DNA of 44,515 nucleotides, taken from Desulfotignum sp. GTDB lineage: Bacteria; Desulfobacterota; Desulfobacteria; Desulfobacterales; Desulfobacteraceae. Below, one piece after another: positions 1-9,921 of this stretch (positions within the stretch are counted from its first letter, which is position 1; every line of letters begins with the position of its first letter). The stretch covers positions 1-44,515 of the forward strand of contig JAIPDL010000026.1 in NCBI GenBank assembly GCA_021737695.1. The letters are read 5' to 3'. The position numbers were made by a program, and so were the translations under genes. The notes beneath the pieces are model-generated. The model was not told the DNA's origin. It saw nothing but the letters and a program-made list of their open reading frames with translations, and ran no database searches.

Positions 1-542
1 GCGGCCACAGATACCATGGGGTTGATCTGGTAACTGGCGCCAGCGGTATAGGTGATGTACATGCTTTCAGCTTCGATGAACTGATTGGTGAGCGGCAAAG
101 GAAAGAAACCCATGGCTATGGTATTGGTGATGGCATTGCCGGATTCATACTTCACCATCCCGCCGCCGCCGTTGTTGGTGATGGAACCGAACACCCCCCA
201 GTCGCCGGACTTGTATGTGGCAAACAGACCCGGAATAATGGAGGGTTCATCCTGGTCCCGGGTCACGGGTCCTGCTGCCAGGTCCGTATATTTGTGCTCA
301 TAATTTTTCCAGATATAATGGACATCCAGGCCCAGGCCGATGCCGTCTGCCTGAAACATCATCCCGGCCGGGTTGTAGGCGGCGATATCCACCCCGTCCG
401 TGGCCGCATTTCGTGATCCCGTGGCCAGATACCGGGCCGACCAGTTCTGTTTGTTGTCAATGCCGCCTGCCAGAGCGGTTTGAGAAAAAACACCGACCAG
501 CATCACCAGTGCAGTCAAAATACTCGCGCTTGTCTTTCCCAT
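1..542 (-). CDS. FadL/OmpP1-family outer-membrane transport protein, N-terminal part
   Basis: About 180 residues are inside the window and the C-terminus lies beyond position 1. The protein starts with a signal peptide (MGKTSASILTALV..., likely cleaved after QTALA) and then the family hallmark of mature FadL/TodX porins: an N-terminal hatch-like segment with WSARYLATGSRNAATDG and DIAAYNPAGM, followed by alternating strand-like sequence (GLGLDVHYIW, GDWGVFGSI). The family forms 14-stranded outer-membrane barrels that take up long-chain fatty acids or other hydrophobic compounds; the substrate here cannot be told. The ATG is preceded by AAGGAG at 7-nt spacing. The gene has its own promoter with a palindrome (630-659) and does not share a transcript with the gene at 705-1349, which ends 163 bp upstream. 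Confidence 0.85.
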   Translation of the reverse strand, partial: MGKTSASILTALVMLVGVFSQTALAGGIDNKQNWSARYLATGSRNAATDGVDIAAYNPAGMMFQADGIGLGLDVHYIWKNYEHKYTDLAAGPVTRDQDEPSIIPGLFATYKSGDWGVFGSITNNGGGGMVKYESGNAITNTIAMGFFPLPLTNQFIEAESMYITYTAGASYQINPMVSVA

Positions 543-629
543 CTGCCTTCTCCTTTTCAAAAAAATTAGAGGTAATTAAAAAACAGCTTTTCAGCTCCAT
601 AGACATGATTTGCTAACATTTATTATTTG

Positions 630-659
630 GATTTATCCTTGACACGTGCCGGTGTCAAG
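630..659 (-). promoter_or_regulatory. Promoter of the FadL-like gene with palindromic operator
   Basis: On the minus strand a consensus TTGACA (658-653) is followed by a 17-bp spacer and TAAATC (635-630). The -35 box is one arm of a perfect inverted repeat, CTTGACAC-6 nt-GTGTCAAG (638-659), so the second arm sits inside the spacer. A protein bound there would block polymerase, so it reads as an operator; the regulator is unknown. The arrangement is similar to that in front of sat (20921-20949). Confidence 0.5.
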
Positions 660-704
660 TGTTTTTACTGATAAACGCGGTTTAAGTGGATGTTCTCAGC
701 ATGT

Positions 705-1349
705 TTAAAACAGGTATTTCCAAATTTTCCAGCCAGGGGACTTCCGGGTCGGCTGCCATTGGGGGTTCTGCATCAGATGTTCCGGATTCTGGCGCCGCTG
801 TTCATTGCGCCTGGCCTGACGCTCCTGCTCGATTTTTTCCCAGTCCGTGGTGGACCGGTCAAACACTTCTTTATTGATGTTTGCGGCGATCCGGCTGATC
901 TTGTCGATCAATTCATCACTGTTGTCAGATTGTTCAAAAAAAGTCATATGCTGCTTGTTCAAGATGTCGTAGACGATAGCGTCGATGCTGAATGATCCAG
1001 CCAGCTGGGTGATACTGCCGTCTAAAACATACCGGCTGTCGGTTTGTTCAGCCACTTTTTCGATCATCTGGTTGCGGTTGTCTGAATTTAGCTGGGTCAG
1101 CACCGTGGTGATTTTTTGTCCGGGAATTACGTTCACTTGATTCGGCCAGGTCAGGCGGGTATTGAGCATAGTCACCACGCCCTTTTGAATATGTGCATCC
1201 GTTTCTGTTGTATGCATGACAAAGGGAAGCACGGCAATGGTGACGGGCCGGAACGAATCTGGTTGTGTGTCTGCATTTGATGCAAGGCTGAACGTGGCAC
1301 CACAGGCCAGAACACATAAGGTGAGACACATCAGACTGAAATATTTCAT
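705..1349 (-). CDS. Exported TolB-like N-terminal-domain protein
   Basis: A 214-residue protein with an N-terminal signal sequence (MKYFSLMCLTLCVLACGATFSLAS). Mature residues begin with the pattern VTIAVLPFVMHTT, then IQKGVVTMLNTRLTW and VNVIPGQKI. This is the beta-alpha fold seen in the TolB N-terminal / CsgG-like family, where small periplasmic or lipoprotein domains assemble at the envelope. The tail from about residue 165 is charged and Gln/Arg-rich (EQERQARRNEQRRQN) with no recognised domain. The ATG at 1349 lies 2 nt past the gatB stop with GGGAG ahead of it; an upstream ATG at 1367 would overlap gatB and is less likely. Its function is unknown and its link to gatB is probably only co-transcription. 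Confidence 0.7.
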   Translation of the reverse strand: MKYFSLMCLTLCVLACGATFSLASNADTQPDSFRPVTIAVLPFVMHTTETDAHIQKGVVTMLNTRLTWPNQVNVIPGQKITTVLTQLNSDNRNQMIEKVAEQTDSRYVLDGSITQLAGSFSIDAIVYDILNKQHMTFFEQSDNSDELIDKISRIAANINKEVFDRSTTDWEKIEQERQARRNEQRRQNPEHLMQNPQWQPTRKSPGWKIWKYLF

Positions 1350-1350
1350 A

Positions 1351-2790
1351 TCAACTCCCTGACTCAAGTTTGGATTGCAATATGGGGGTCACTGTTTTGG
1401 GATCTGCCTTGCCCCGGGTCTGCTTCATGACCTGGCCCATGAAAAATCCGAACAGTTTGGTTTTTCCATTCTGATAAGCGGCCACCTCATCCGGATTTTT
1501 GGCCAGAATTTCATCCACTAACGCCGTCAGTTCCCTACTGTCATTGACCTGTTCCAGGCCTTTTTGTTTGACAATGGCTTTGGGATCATTTCCGGTTTTT
1601 GCCATCTCTTCAAACACGGTTTTCGCCACCGTGGCCGTGATGGTGTTTGATTCCAGCAACCCCATGAGCCCGGCAAAGTTGTCTGCAGATACCGGGGATC
1701 GGGCGATGTCGATTCCCTGGGCGTTGAGCAGACCTGAAAGGGTGGTAATAACCCAGTTGGCCGTCTGCTTGGCATTGGACAGATGGGACATGGCCTGGTC
1801 AAAAAAATCCGCCAGATGAATATCTGCGGTCAACACCCGGGCATCATATTCCGACAGCTGGTACTGGGAGATGAACCGGTCCTTTTTTTGATCCGGCAAT
1901 TCCGGCATGCGATCGGAAACCTGAGCGATCCAGTCGGCATCCACGATGAGCGGTACCAGGTCCGGATCCGGGAAATACCTGTAATCATGGGCTTCTTCCT
2001 TGCCCCGCATGGAAACAGTTCTGATTTTTTCCGGATCCCACAGCCGGGTTTCCTGAATCACGGTGTCCCCTTGAGTCAGCACATGGGTCTGGCGGTCAAT
2101 CTCGTATTGAATGGCTTTTTCCACATGCCGGAAGGAATTGAGATTTTTCAGTTCCGTGCGGGTACCGAATTGGGTTTGTCCGGCCGGCCGAAGCGAGATG
2201 TTGGCATCACACCGGAAACTGCCCTGTTCCATGTTGCCGTCGCACACATCGATATATTTGAGGATGGCATGAAGCTTTCTCAGATAAGCCCCGGCTTCGG
2301 CCGGGGTGCGCATGTCCGGGTCACTGACAATTTCAATCAAAGGAATTCCCGTGCGGTTTAGATCCACCATGCTTTTGCCCCGCACGGGATCATGGATCAG
2401 TTTGCCCGCATCTTCTTCCATGTGAATCCGGGTGATGCCGATGGTCTTGGCCCCGGTTTGCTCGGTTTCGATGTCCAGATGGCCGTGTTCGGCAATGGGG
2501 GCGGCATATTGGGAAATCTGGTAGCCTTTGGGCAAGTCCGGGTAAAAATAATTTTTCCGGTCAAACCGGCTTTCTTGGGCAATGGTGCAGTGGGTGGCCA
2601 GAGCCGCCCGGATGGCGAAAGTGACTGCTTTTTTGTTCAATACCGGCAGGACTCCGGGCATACCCGTGCACACCGGGCAGGTATTGGCATTGGGTGCATT
2701 GCCGAAAGTGGTGGGGCAGTCACAAAAAATTTTGGTCTTGGTTTTGAGCTGGGCGTGGACCTCCAGGCCGATGACAGGTTCGAACTGCAT
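1351..2790 (-). CDS. gatB: Aspartyl/glutamyl-tRNA(Asn/Gln) amidotransferase subunit B
   Basis: A 479-residue protein of normal GatB length. It opens with [21 protein letters not shown], contains the zinc-cradle cysteines ([19 protein letters not shown]) and the signature [17 protein letters not shown], and ends in the GatB/YqeY tail domain with the typical [13 protein letters not shown] region. With GatA and GatC it converts misacylated Glu-tRNA(Gln) or Asp-tRNA(Asn) to the amidated form in the cytoplasm. GatA and GatC are not in this window, so the complex is encoded at separate loci. The ATG at 2790 is preceded by AAGGG and a well-formed promoter at 2841-2869. The downstream TolB-like gene follows after 1 nt. 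Confidence 0.97.
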   Translation of the reverse strand: MQFEPVIGLEVHAQLKTKTKIFCDCPTTFGNAPNANTCPVCTGMPGVLPVLNKKAVTFAIRAALATHCTIAQESRFDRKNYFYPDLPKGYQISQYAAPIAEHGHLDIETEQTGAKTIGITRIHMEEDAGKLIHDPVRGKSMVDLNRTGIPLIEIVSDPDMRTPAEAGAYLRKLHAILKYIDVCDGNMEQGSFRCDANISLRPAGQTQFGTRTELKNLNSFRHVEKAIQYEIDRQTHVLTQGDTVIQETRLWDPEKIRTVSMRGKEEAHDYRYFPDPDLVPLIVDADWIAQVSDRMPELPDQKKDRFISQYQLSEYDARVLTADIHLADFFDQAMSHLSNAKQTANWVITTLSGLLNAQGIDIARSPVSADNFAGLMGLLESNTITATVAKTVFEEMAKTGNDPKAIVKQKGLEQVNDSRELTALVDEILAKNPDEVAAYQNGKTKLFGFFMGQVMKQTRGKADPKTVTPILQSKLESGS

Positions 2791-2840
2791 AAACGGGTTT
2801 CCCTTTTGATATTTTTTTTGATCATTGATACCAATCTGTT

Positions 2841-2869
2841 TTTATAGCCTTGATCGCTTGATTTATCAA
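2841..2869 (-). promoter_or_regulatory. gatB promoter
   Basis: Minus-strand TTGATA (2869-2864), 17-bp spacer, TATAAA (2846-2841); 5 of 6 matches at each hexamer. The expected start point lies about 45 nt ahead of the gatB ATG. The rest of the 2791-3042 gap is AT-rich; a weak TTGTCA at 2978 could serve the plus-strand operon, but I see no convincing -10 partner. Confidence 0.5.
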
Positions 2870-3042
2870 TGAAATTTTATATTTGAACTATCCATGCTCA
2901 TGCTTTTTGTTTGTTTTTCTCAGAGATATCGTTTTGTCATACACAGGGCAAGCGGAAATTGATCGGTTATCTGGATTTTGTCATGAATTTTTATTTATAA
3001 AATGATATACAGGGCAAATCAAAAAAAGGGGAGTCCGAATTT

Positions 3043-3234
3043 ATGAAATTTTTCTTGTGTGTCATGGGTATGGTGATGATCGTGGAGGGCCTGCCCTATT
3101 TCGCCTTTCCACACCGGATGAAAGAGATGATACAGGTTATTGCAGGTCAGGACAGCCTGAAACTGCGGCGGTTCGGTTTTTTTCTGATGCTGGCCGGACT
3201 GGGGGTGGTGTACGTGGCCATGAAAGCCAACTGA
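3043..3234 (+). CDS. DUF2065 small inner-membrane protein
   Basis: A 63-residue protein with two hydrophobic stretches (residues about 2-21 and 43-60) around a short basic loop containing PHRMKEMIQ and LRRFG. This matches the DUF2065/YjeT family: an N-terminal helix with EGLPYFAFP, then a G-rich second helix (FFLMLAGLGVVYV). The family has no known activity. GGGGAG precedes the ATG. Its TGA overlaps the queA ATG (TGATG), so the two are translationally coupled. Confidence 0.85.
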   Translation: MKFFLCVMGMVMIVEGLPYFAFPHRMKEMIQVIAGQDSLKLRRFGFFLMLAGLGVVYVAMKAN

Positions 3235-4298
3235 TGTTTGATTTATCAGACTATACCTATGATCTGCCCGAAGATCTCATTGCCCAGACACCCTGTGATA
3301 TCCGCAGCGATTCCCGGCTGCTGCACATCCACCGAAACACCCACGCCGTGTCTCATCGCCGATTTGCCGATCTGCCCGGGCTGCTGCAATCCGGTGACCT
3401 GCTGGTGGTCAACGACACCCGGGTGATTCCGGCCCGGTTGTTCGGGAAAAAAGCCACCGGCGGCCGGGTGGAGGTGTTGATCATTGATTATGCGCAAGGG
3501 ATGCAGCACCTGGAAAAAACCGGGACATTCCAGTGTGAATGCCTGGTCCGGGCCTCTAAAATGCCGAAAACAGGCAGTGTGCTGTATTTTACAGATCAGA
3601 TGACCGGGCAGGTGATGTCGGTCAATAACGGGGTTTGTGAGATTCTGTTTTCAGGGGGAAAACAGTTTGTTACGTATTTGAAATCTGCGGGTTCCCTGCC
3701 GCTGCCCCCGTATATCCGGCGGGATCCGGAAACCAGCCCGGTCCCGGAAGACAGGGAAAATTATCAGACCGTGTATGCAAAAAATGATGGGGCCGTGGCT
3801 GCCCCCACAGCCGGCCTCCATTTTACAAAACCCTTGATGGCAGCTTTGGCCCAGAAAAAGATCGACATGGTTCACCTCACGCTGCACGTGGGATACGGCA
3901 CGTTTGTGCCGGTGCGGGTAAAAGATATCCGGGAGCATCAAATCCATTCGGAATATTATTCCCTGCCACCGGGGGCGGCCCAAAAAATCAATGAAGCCAA
4001 AGATCAGGGTCGGCGGGTGGTGGCCGTGGGCACAACATCCGTTCGCACCCTGGAATTTACCGCTGACGACCACGGGCATGTCACCCCGGGTACGGGCATG
4101 TGTGATCTGTATATTTATCCCGGATACCGATTTAAGTGCGTGGATGCCATGATCACCAATTTCCATCTGCCCAGATCCACGCTGCTCATGCTGGTGTCCG
4201 CGTTTTATGACCGAAAGACAATGCTGGATGCCTATGCTGGGGCTGTGGCTGAAAAATACCGTTTTTTCAGTTATGGCGATGCCATGCTCATTGAATGA
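3234..4298 (+). CDS. queA: S-adenosylmethionine:tRNA ribosyltransferase-isomerase
   Basis: A 354-residue protein, the usual QueA length. It transfers and rearranges the ribosyl group of SAM onto 7-aminomethyl-deazaguanine in tRNA, giving epoxyqueuosine. Recognisable segments are FDLSDYTYDLPEDLIAQ at the start, VVNDTRVIPARLFG, the GAVAAPTAGLHFT motif in the middle and ITNFHLPRSTLLMLVSAF near the end. The reading frame is open further upstream, but the ATG at 3234 overlaps the DUF2065 stop and gives the family N-terminus. tgt, the preceding enzyme of the pathway, follows after 18 nt, so the pair forms a queuosine module. Confidence 0.97.
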   Translation: MFDLSDYTYDLPEDLIAQTPCDIRSDSRLLHIHRNTHAVSHRRFADLPGLLQSGDLLVVNDTRVIPARLFGKKATGGRVEVLIIDYAQGMQHLEKTGTFQCECLVRASKMPKTGSVLYFTDQMTGQVMSVNNGVCEILFSGGKQFVTYLKSAGSLPLPPYIRRDPETSPVPEDRENYQTVYAKNDGAVAAPTAGLHFTKPLMAALAQKKIDMVHLTLHVGYGTFVPVRVKDIREHQIHSEYYSLPPGAAQKINEAKDQGRRVVAVGTTSVRTLEFTADDHGHVTPGTGMCDLYIYPGYRFKCVDAMITNFHLPRSTLLMLVSAFYDRKTMLDAYAGAVAEKYRFFSYGDAMLIE

Positions 4299-5432
<1,134 letters not shown>

Positions 5433-5453
5433 CAAACAAACAAGGAAAGCATT

Positions 5454-5801
5454 ATGCATGAGATGGGAATTGCCCAGGAACTGGTTCGGATCGCTTTGGA
5501 CGCACTGCCCCGGGACCTGAAAGACCCGAAAGTGGCGTCTTTGAATCTGAGAATCGGAAAATTGTCTTCCGTGGTGCCCCACAGCCTGACGTTCTGTTTT
5601 GAAATCATCACCAAGGACACCCCCCTGGAACAAGCCCGCCTTGACATTGAGACGGTGCCGGTGGTGATTCGCTGCGATACCTGCGGCAGGCAATGGGAAG
5701 CCGAAACTCCGGTGTTCCGGTGTCCGGATTGTGAAAACGGGCAGGTTCGGATGATTTCAGGCCGGGAGATCGATATTGATTCCCTTACACTGATGGAATG
5801 A
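5454..5801 (+). CDS. hypA: Hydrogenase nickel-insertion accessory protein HypA
   Basis: A 115-residue protein with the invariant MHE N-terminus (His2 is the nickel ligand) and a zinc-ribbon of two CxxC pairs at Cys74/77 and Cys90/93. HypA hands nickel to [NiFe]-hydrogenase large subunits together with HypB. AAGGAAAG precedes the ATG. hypB follows on the same strand after 73 nt, but no hydrogenase structural gene or hypCDEF lies in the window, so the targets are elsewhere in the genome. Confidence 0.95.
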   Translation: MHEMGIAQELVRIALDALPRDLKDPKVASLNLRIGKLSSVVPHSLTFCFEIITKDTPLEQARLDIETVPVVIRCDTCGRQWEAETPVFRCPDCENGQVRMISGREIDIDSLTLME

Positions 5802-5874
5802 TGCCCATCTGGTTGACGTGATTCTTTGAACCCGGTACACTGACGTTTTAAAAACATGGGAGATCCAAAGACTG

Positions 5875-6525
5875 ATGGAAATTAAAATTCGCAAAAATAT
5901 TCTGGAAAAAAACCTGACGGAAGCCGACAAAAACCGGAATTTTTTCCGGGGAAAAAACGTATTTGTTCTTAACATGATGTCATCGCCGGGATCCGGAAAG
6001 ACCCAGACCCTGTGCCGGACCCTGGCACAGCTGATGCCCGATATCCAGGTGGGGGTAATCGTGGGGGACATCTGCACCACCAACGATGCCGACCGCCTGG
6101 CCAAAACCGGTGCAAAAGTGACCCAGATCAACACGGACCAGTTCGGGGGAGATTGTCATTTGACCGCGCCCATGATCGATACGGCGGCAAGAAAACTGGG
6201 ATGTGATGACCTGGATCTGCTGATTGTGGAAAATATCGGGAACCTGGTATGCCCGGCGGAATTTGATATCGGAGAAAATGCCCGGGTGGTGGTGCTCAGC
6301 GTCACTGAAGGCGAAGACAAGCCAGTGAAATATCCGTTGATGTTTCAGGTGTCGGATGCCGCTATTTTAAACAAAGTGGATCTGCTGCCGTATCTGGAAT
6401 TTGATGCGGCCCTGGCCGTGGAAAATATGAAAACAGTGCATCCGGGCATGCCGGTGTTTGAACTGTCCGCCAAGACCGGGCAAGGATTTGAGCCCTGGCT
6501 CGAGTGGCTGCGCCAGCAACTTTAA
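5875..6525 (+). CDS. hypB: Hydrogenase nickel-incorporation GTPase HypB
   Basis: A 216-residue SIMIBI GTPase. The P-loop is SPGSGKT (37-43), followed by GDICTTNDADR, the metal-binding Cys94-His95 pair in GGDCHLTAP, DLLIVENIGNLVCP (switch region) and the guanine-specificity motif LNKVDLLPY. The N-terminus has neither the CxxCGC motif of the E. coli protein nor a His-rich stretch, so nickel binding should depend on the G-domain site. Together with HypA it delivers nickel in a GTP-dependent step. A MEMO-family gene follows 21 nt later. Confidence 0.95.
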   Translation: MEIKIRKNILEKNLTEADKNRNFFRGKNVFVLNMMSSPGSGKTQTLCRTLAQLMPDIQVGVIVGDICTTNDADRLAKTGAKVTQINTDQFGGDCHLTAPMIDTAARKLGCDDLDLLIVENIGNLVCPAEFDIGENARVVVLSVTEGEDKPVKYPLMFQVSDAAILNKVDLLPYLEFDAALAVENMKTVHPGMPVFELSAKTGQGFEPWLEWLRQQL

Positions 6526-6546
6526 TCCCGGCAAAGGTGGTGATTT

Positions 6547-7410
6547 ATGGAAAGAAAAAAAGCAGCATTTGCCGGCACCTGGTATCCGGATTCAGCACAG
6601 GCGTGTAACCAGGCGATTCAAACATTTCTGAAAGAAACCTTGCCGCCGGACAAAGGCCGGATTGTTGCCGGCATCGTTCCCCATGCCGGATGGGTTTTTT
6701 CCGGGAGCATTGCCTGCCGGACCATTGCCGCTCTGGTGCCGCCGGAAAAATCGTCCCCTGTGGATACCATTGTGCTGTTCGGGGCACACATGCACCGCCA
6801 GTCCGAGCCTTTCATCATGACCCAGGGGGTGATCGACACCCCGCTGGGAGATATTGAAGTGGACGGGCCGCTGGTGGATGCCTTGTGTGACAATATCAGC
6901 ATCCGCAAACGATCGCCCGGCAGATTTGTGGATGAAAACACCCTGGAGGTCCAGTACCCGTTTATTAAATATTTTTTTCCGGATGCCCGCATCGTGGTCT
7001 GCGGGGTGGCCCCGTCTTTTTTTGCCCCGATTATCGGCACCATGGCCGTGGATGCTGCCCATGCCCTGAACAAACATATCCGGGTGATCGGTTCCACGGA
7101 CATGACCCATTACGGGCCGAATTTCGGGTTTGAGCCGGCCGGTTCCGGCCGGGATGCGGTTCAATGGGTAACGACAAAAAACGATGCCGCTGCCATTGAT
7201 GCCATGGCATCCATGGATGAGAAGGCGATTCTCTCCGAGGGCCTGGCGCATCAAAACATGTGCTGTCCCGGGGCAGCGGCTGCCACGGCGGCTGCGGCTA
7301 AAAAAATGGGTGCGGCCCGCGCCCGGGTCCTGGCGTATGCCACCAGTTTTGATAAAAATCCGTCCGATTCTTTTGTGGGCTATACCGGGCTGCTGTATGG
7401 AATGGATTGA
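6547..7410 (+). CDS. MEMO-family protein (AmmeMemoRadiSam system protein B)
   Basis: A 287-residue protein of the MEMO1 family, related in fold to class III extradiol dioxygenases. Characteristic segments are AFAGTWYPDS at the N-terminus, IVPHAGWVFSGSIACRTI, VVLFGAHMH-like sequence with LFGAHMH, DENTLEVQYPFIKYFFPDA, the GSTDMTHYG motif and a glycine/alanine-rich C-terminus with SFVGYTGLLYG. The potential metal-binding histidines lie in VPHAGW, GAHMH and DMTHYG. In many anaerobes this protein is encoded with an AMMECR1-like protein and a radical-SAM protein; neither is here. Its position directly behind hypAB suggests shared transcription, not a proven role in nickel handling. A terminator follows at 7429-7461. 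Confidence 0.9.
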   Translation: MERKKAAFAGTWYPDSAQACNQAIQTFLKETLPPDKGRIVAGIVPHAGWVFSGSIACRTIAALVPPEKSSPVDTIVLFGAHMHRQSEPFIMTQGVIDTPLGDIEVDGPLVDALCDNISIRKRSPGRFVDENTLEVQYPFIKYFFPDARIVVCGVAPSFFAPIIGTMAVDAAHALNKHIRVIGSTDMTHYGPNFGFEPAGSGRDAVQWVTTKNDAAAIDAMASMDEKAILSEGLAHQNMCCPGAAAATAAAAKKMGAARARVLAYATSFDKNPSDSFVGYTGLLYGMD

Positions 7411-7428
7411 CAGGGGAGTCACACGCCG

Positions 7429-7461
7429 GACCGGCCTGGGGCCTCAACGGTCTTTTGTTTT
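7429..7461 (+). terminator. Rho-independent terminator after the queA-MEMO operon
   Basis: GACC-GGCC-TGG-GGCC with a short asymmetric bulge, then GGTC, forms a GC-rich stem-loop directly followed by TCTTTTGTTTT. It lies 19 nt past the stop of the MEMO gene, before the convergent LpxR-like gene. Confidence 0.6.
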
Positions 7462-7471
7462 GCATCTGGAT

Positions 7472-8521
7472 TCAGAATGAATAGGACACCGTCATGGATG
7501 CGTATTCCTGATCCTCGTTCTGGGTATCATATTCTTTGGTCTGGTATACATAGGCATAGGTGATTTTAAAGCGGTGAACAATGACGGCCACACCGGCGAT
7601 TCCCTGGAGGACAACCGGTTTTTTATCCACACGGTGACTGTCCCGGAATGTATTGCCGTCCAGAAAGATATTTCTGAGCACGGCACTGGTATTGAACCCG
7701 GCGAAAAAATGGTATCCCAGGCGCCTGGATATGGGATAAAACCGGGGGTCATCTTCATTCATGGGGGCATTGGTGTCTGATCCCGGCCGGATCAGAAACG
7801 TCCCATAGTCGTTGGGTAGATGCCAGCCGAACCTGGCCTGGGCCCCGGTGTTGACGCCGGTGAGCGCATTGCCCAGGGCCGCGCCTAAGTGCGGAATGAC
7901 ATCGAATCCAAATCCTTTCCCCAGGTCTGATTTCAACAGTTTCCATTTTCGTTCATAGTGCAGGTTGAGAATCGGCTCGTCTTTCAGCTGATGATCCCAG
8001 CCCTTGGGGTCGGTGGTATCAATCCATTTGTGCCAGGTTGTCTGAACCTGTTCCGCATAGGAGTGGGGACCCACAATCCCGATATTGATCTCAAACGTAT
8101 CCATGCGGTTGCTGTCTTTGCTGTGAAAACCGGCTGCCAGATAGGTGATGCCGGCATAGGGCCGGTCATCTAAAATTAGATCGGTTCGTTCCAGATCTTC
8201 GGGGGCATACATGTTCTGGCCGATGGACAAGGACACATTCCGGACGGTTCCGGGTTTGTTCACAAATGGCAGGGCATCGATCATGCTGCGGCTCCAGGCC
8301 GGGGTATCAATTTCATGGTAACCAGACAGATCTTTGGAGATCCATGTTAATTTGACCCCGTTGGTATATTCCCTGTCCGTGCCAGTGACCACATCGTTTT
8401 CCAGATAAAATGTGAGCGTGCTGTGTTCCTTGGGATCTTTTTCAGCAAAACACGGATGGGTTCCGCACACCAGAAAAAAAAATAAAACAAAGCTGAAAAA
8501 AAAGGGATACCGCATCATCAT
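7472..8521 (-). CDS. LpxR-like outer-membrane lipid A deacylase family protein (DUF2219)
   Basis: A 349-residue outer-membrane barrel protein. A hydrophobic signal peptide (FFFSFVLFFFLVCG) ends near CFA. The mature start carries the family signature YLENDVVTGTDREYTNGVKL; in Salmonella LpxR the Asn-Asp of the matching motif and a downstream Thr and His are active-site residues, and the ENDxxxxTDRxYTNG pattern is kept here. GLGFDVIPHLGAALGNALTGV and the final aromatic residue (VSYSF) fit a barrel that ends in the BAM recognition signal. LpxR removes the 3'-acyloxyacyl chain of lipid A; for this homologue that is inference. The ATG at 8521 follows GGTGAGG; a GTG at 8533 overlapping the gltX stop is the alternative. 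Confidence 0.8.
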   Translation of the reverse strand: MMMRYPFFFSFVLFFFLVCGTHPCFAEKDPKEHSTLTFYLENDVVTGTDREYTNGVKLTWISKDLSGYHEIDTPAWSRSMIDALPFVNKPGTVRNVSLSIGQNMYAPEDLERTDLILDDRPYAGITYLAAGFHSKDSNRMDTFEINIGIVGPHSYAEQVQTTWHKWIDTTDPKGWDHQLKDEPILNLHYERKWKLLKSDLGKGFGFDVIPHLGAALGNALTGVNTGAQARFGWHLPNDYGTFLIRPGSDTNAPMNEDDPRFYPISRRLGYHFFAGFNTSAVLRNIFLDGNTFRDSHRVDKKPVVLQGIAGVAVIVHRFKITYAYVYQTKEYDTQNEDQEYASMTVSYSF

Positions 8522-8529
8522 GACAAGCC

Positions 8530-9921
8530 TCACCGTCGGCCGGCTGTCCGCCGGATCCGCTGAACGGTGTTGTCTTTTCCCAAAGCCAGGAGCATTTCAA
8601 AAATTCCCGGGCTGACGGTGGTGCCGGTGATGGCCACCCGCAGGGGCTGGGCTATTTTGCCGAAACCCAGATTAAAATCAGCCATGATTTTTTTAAACAC
8701 GGATTCCAGTGCCGGCTGGGTATAGTCCGATAGTGCCTCAATGTCGTCTGCGGCCTGGTTGAGCATGTCTGCCATCTCCGGAGTCAGAAACTTGGCCGCC
8801 GCTTTTTCATCCATTTCCGGTTCATCCATGTAATAAAAACGGGCGGCCCGGGCCATATCCTTCAAGGTTTTGCTCCGGGGCTGAAGCGTTTCAATCACCT
8901 GGTGGGTGAACCCATCATCTGCAGCATCGATTCCCAGGTGCTGCAGATGGGGCAAAAACAAAGGTCCCAGTTCTGCAGGGGTCTTGGCCTGGATATGCTT
9001 GGCGTTGAGAGCGGTCATCTTGCTTAAATCAAACATGCCTGCAGACCGGCCCAGGTGTTCAAGATCGAATTTTTCGATCAGATCCCGGCGGGTAAAAAAT
9101 TCCTGATCTCCATGGGACCATCCCAGCCGTACCAGATAGTTGATCACCGCATCCGGCAGATATCCCATATCCCGGTATTCACTCACGGACATGGCCCCGT
9201 GACGTTTGCTCAACCGGGCCTTGTCCGGTCCTAAGACCATGGGCACATGGCCGAATACCGGCAGGTCGGCGCCTAAGGCCTGATAGATGAGAATCTGCTT
9301 GGGTGTGTTGATCAAATGATCATCTCCCCGGATAATCGTGTTGATCCCCATGGTCAGGTCATCCACCACCACAGCCAGATTGTACATAGGCGATCCGTCA
9401 CTGCGGCGGATGATGAAATCATCCATTTCCGCGTTCTGAAACGCAGTGTTTCCCTTGACAATATCGTTCACCACGGTCACACCGCTGTCCGGGGTTTTGA
9501 GTCGAACCACGGTGCCGGGTGCTTTTGACAGGCCCCGTTCCCGGCATTTGCCGTTATACATGGGTTTGAGCCCTTGGGCCCGGGCTTTTTCCCGCATGGC
9601 ATCAATCTCTTCCGGGGTGCAGGAACAATAATAGGCATGACCGGATGCCACCAGTTTGTCAATATACCGGTCGTGAATCTCTTTTCGTTGGGTCTGAAAA
9701 TACGGGCCGTCATCCCAGTCGATTCCCAGCCATGCCAATGCATCTAAAATGGCATCCACGGATTCCCGGGTGGATCGGTCAACATCTGTATCTTCAATGC
9801 GCAGGACAAATTTTCCACGGGTTTTTCTGGCATACAGCCAGTTGAACAAAGCGGTCCGGGCACCGCCGATGTGCAGAAAACCGGTGGGGGAAGGGGGAAA
9901 ACGGGTGACAACAGGTTTCAT
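8530..9921 (-). CDS. gltX: Glutamyl-tRNA synthetase
   Basis: A 463-residue class I synthetase. The HIGH signature is in PPSPTGFLHIGGARTALFNW and the KMSKS equivalent in KARLSKRHGAM. VLRIEDTDVDRS is the glutamate/ATP pocket, and a CSC...C pattern (YYCSCTPEEID ... CRERG) fits the zinc-containing insertion. The C-terminal part is the helical anticodon-binding domain. AAGGAG precedes the ATG. If the GatCAB complex makes Gln-tRNA(Gln) in this organism, this enzyme may be non-discriminating; the sequence alone does not settle it. The LpxR-like gene follows with an overlapping or nearly overlapping start. Confidence 0.97.
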   Translation of the reverse strand: MKPVVTRFPPSPTGFLHIGGARTALFNWLYARKTRGKFVLRIEDTDVDRSTRESVDAILDALAWLGIDWDDGPYFQTQRKEIHDRYIDKLVASGHAYYCSCTPEEIDAMREKARAQGLKPMYNGKCRERGLSKAPGTVVRLKTPDSGVTVVNDIVKGNTAFQNAEMDDFIIRRSDGSPMYNLAVVVDDLTMGINTIIRGDDHLINTPKQILIYQALGADLPVFGHVPMVLGPDKARLSKRHGAMSVSEYRDMGYLPDAVINYLVRLGWSHGDQEFFTRRDLIEKFDLEHLGRSAGMFDLSKMTALNAKHIQAKTPAELGPLFLPHLQHLGIDAADDGFTHQVIETLQPRSKTLKDMARAARFYYMDEPEMDEKAAAKFLTPEMADMLNQAADDIEALSDYTQPALESVFKKIMADFNLGFGKIAQPLRVAITGTTVSPGIFEMLLALGKDNTVQRIRRTAGRR

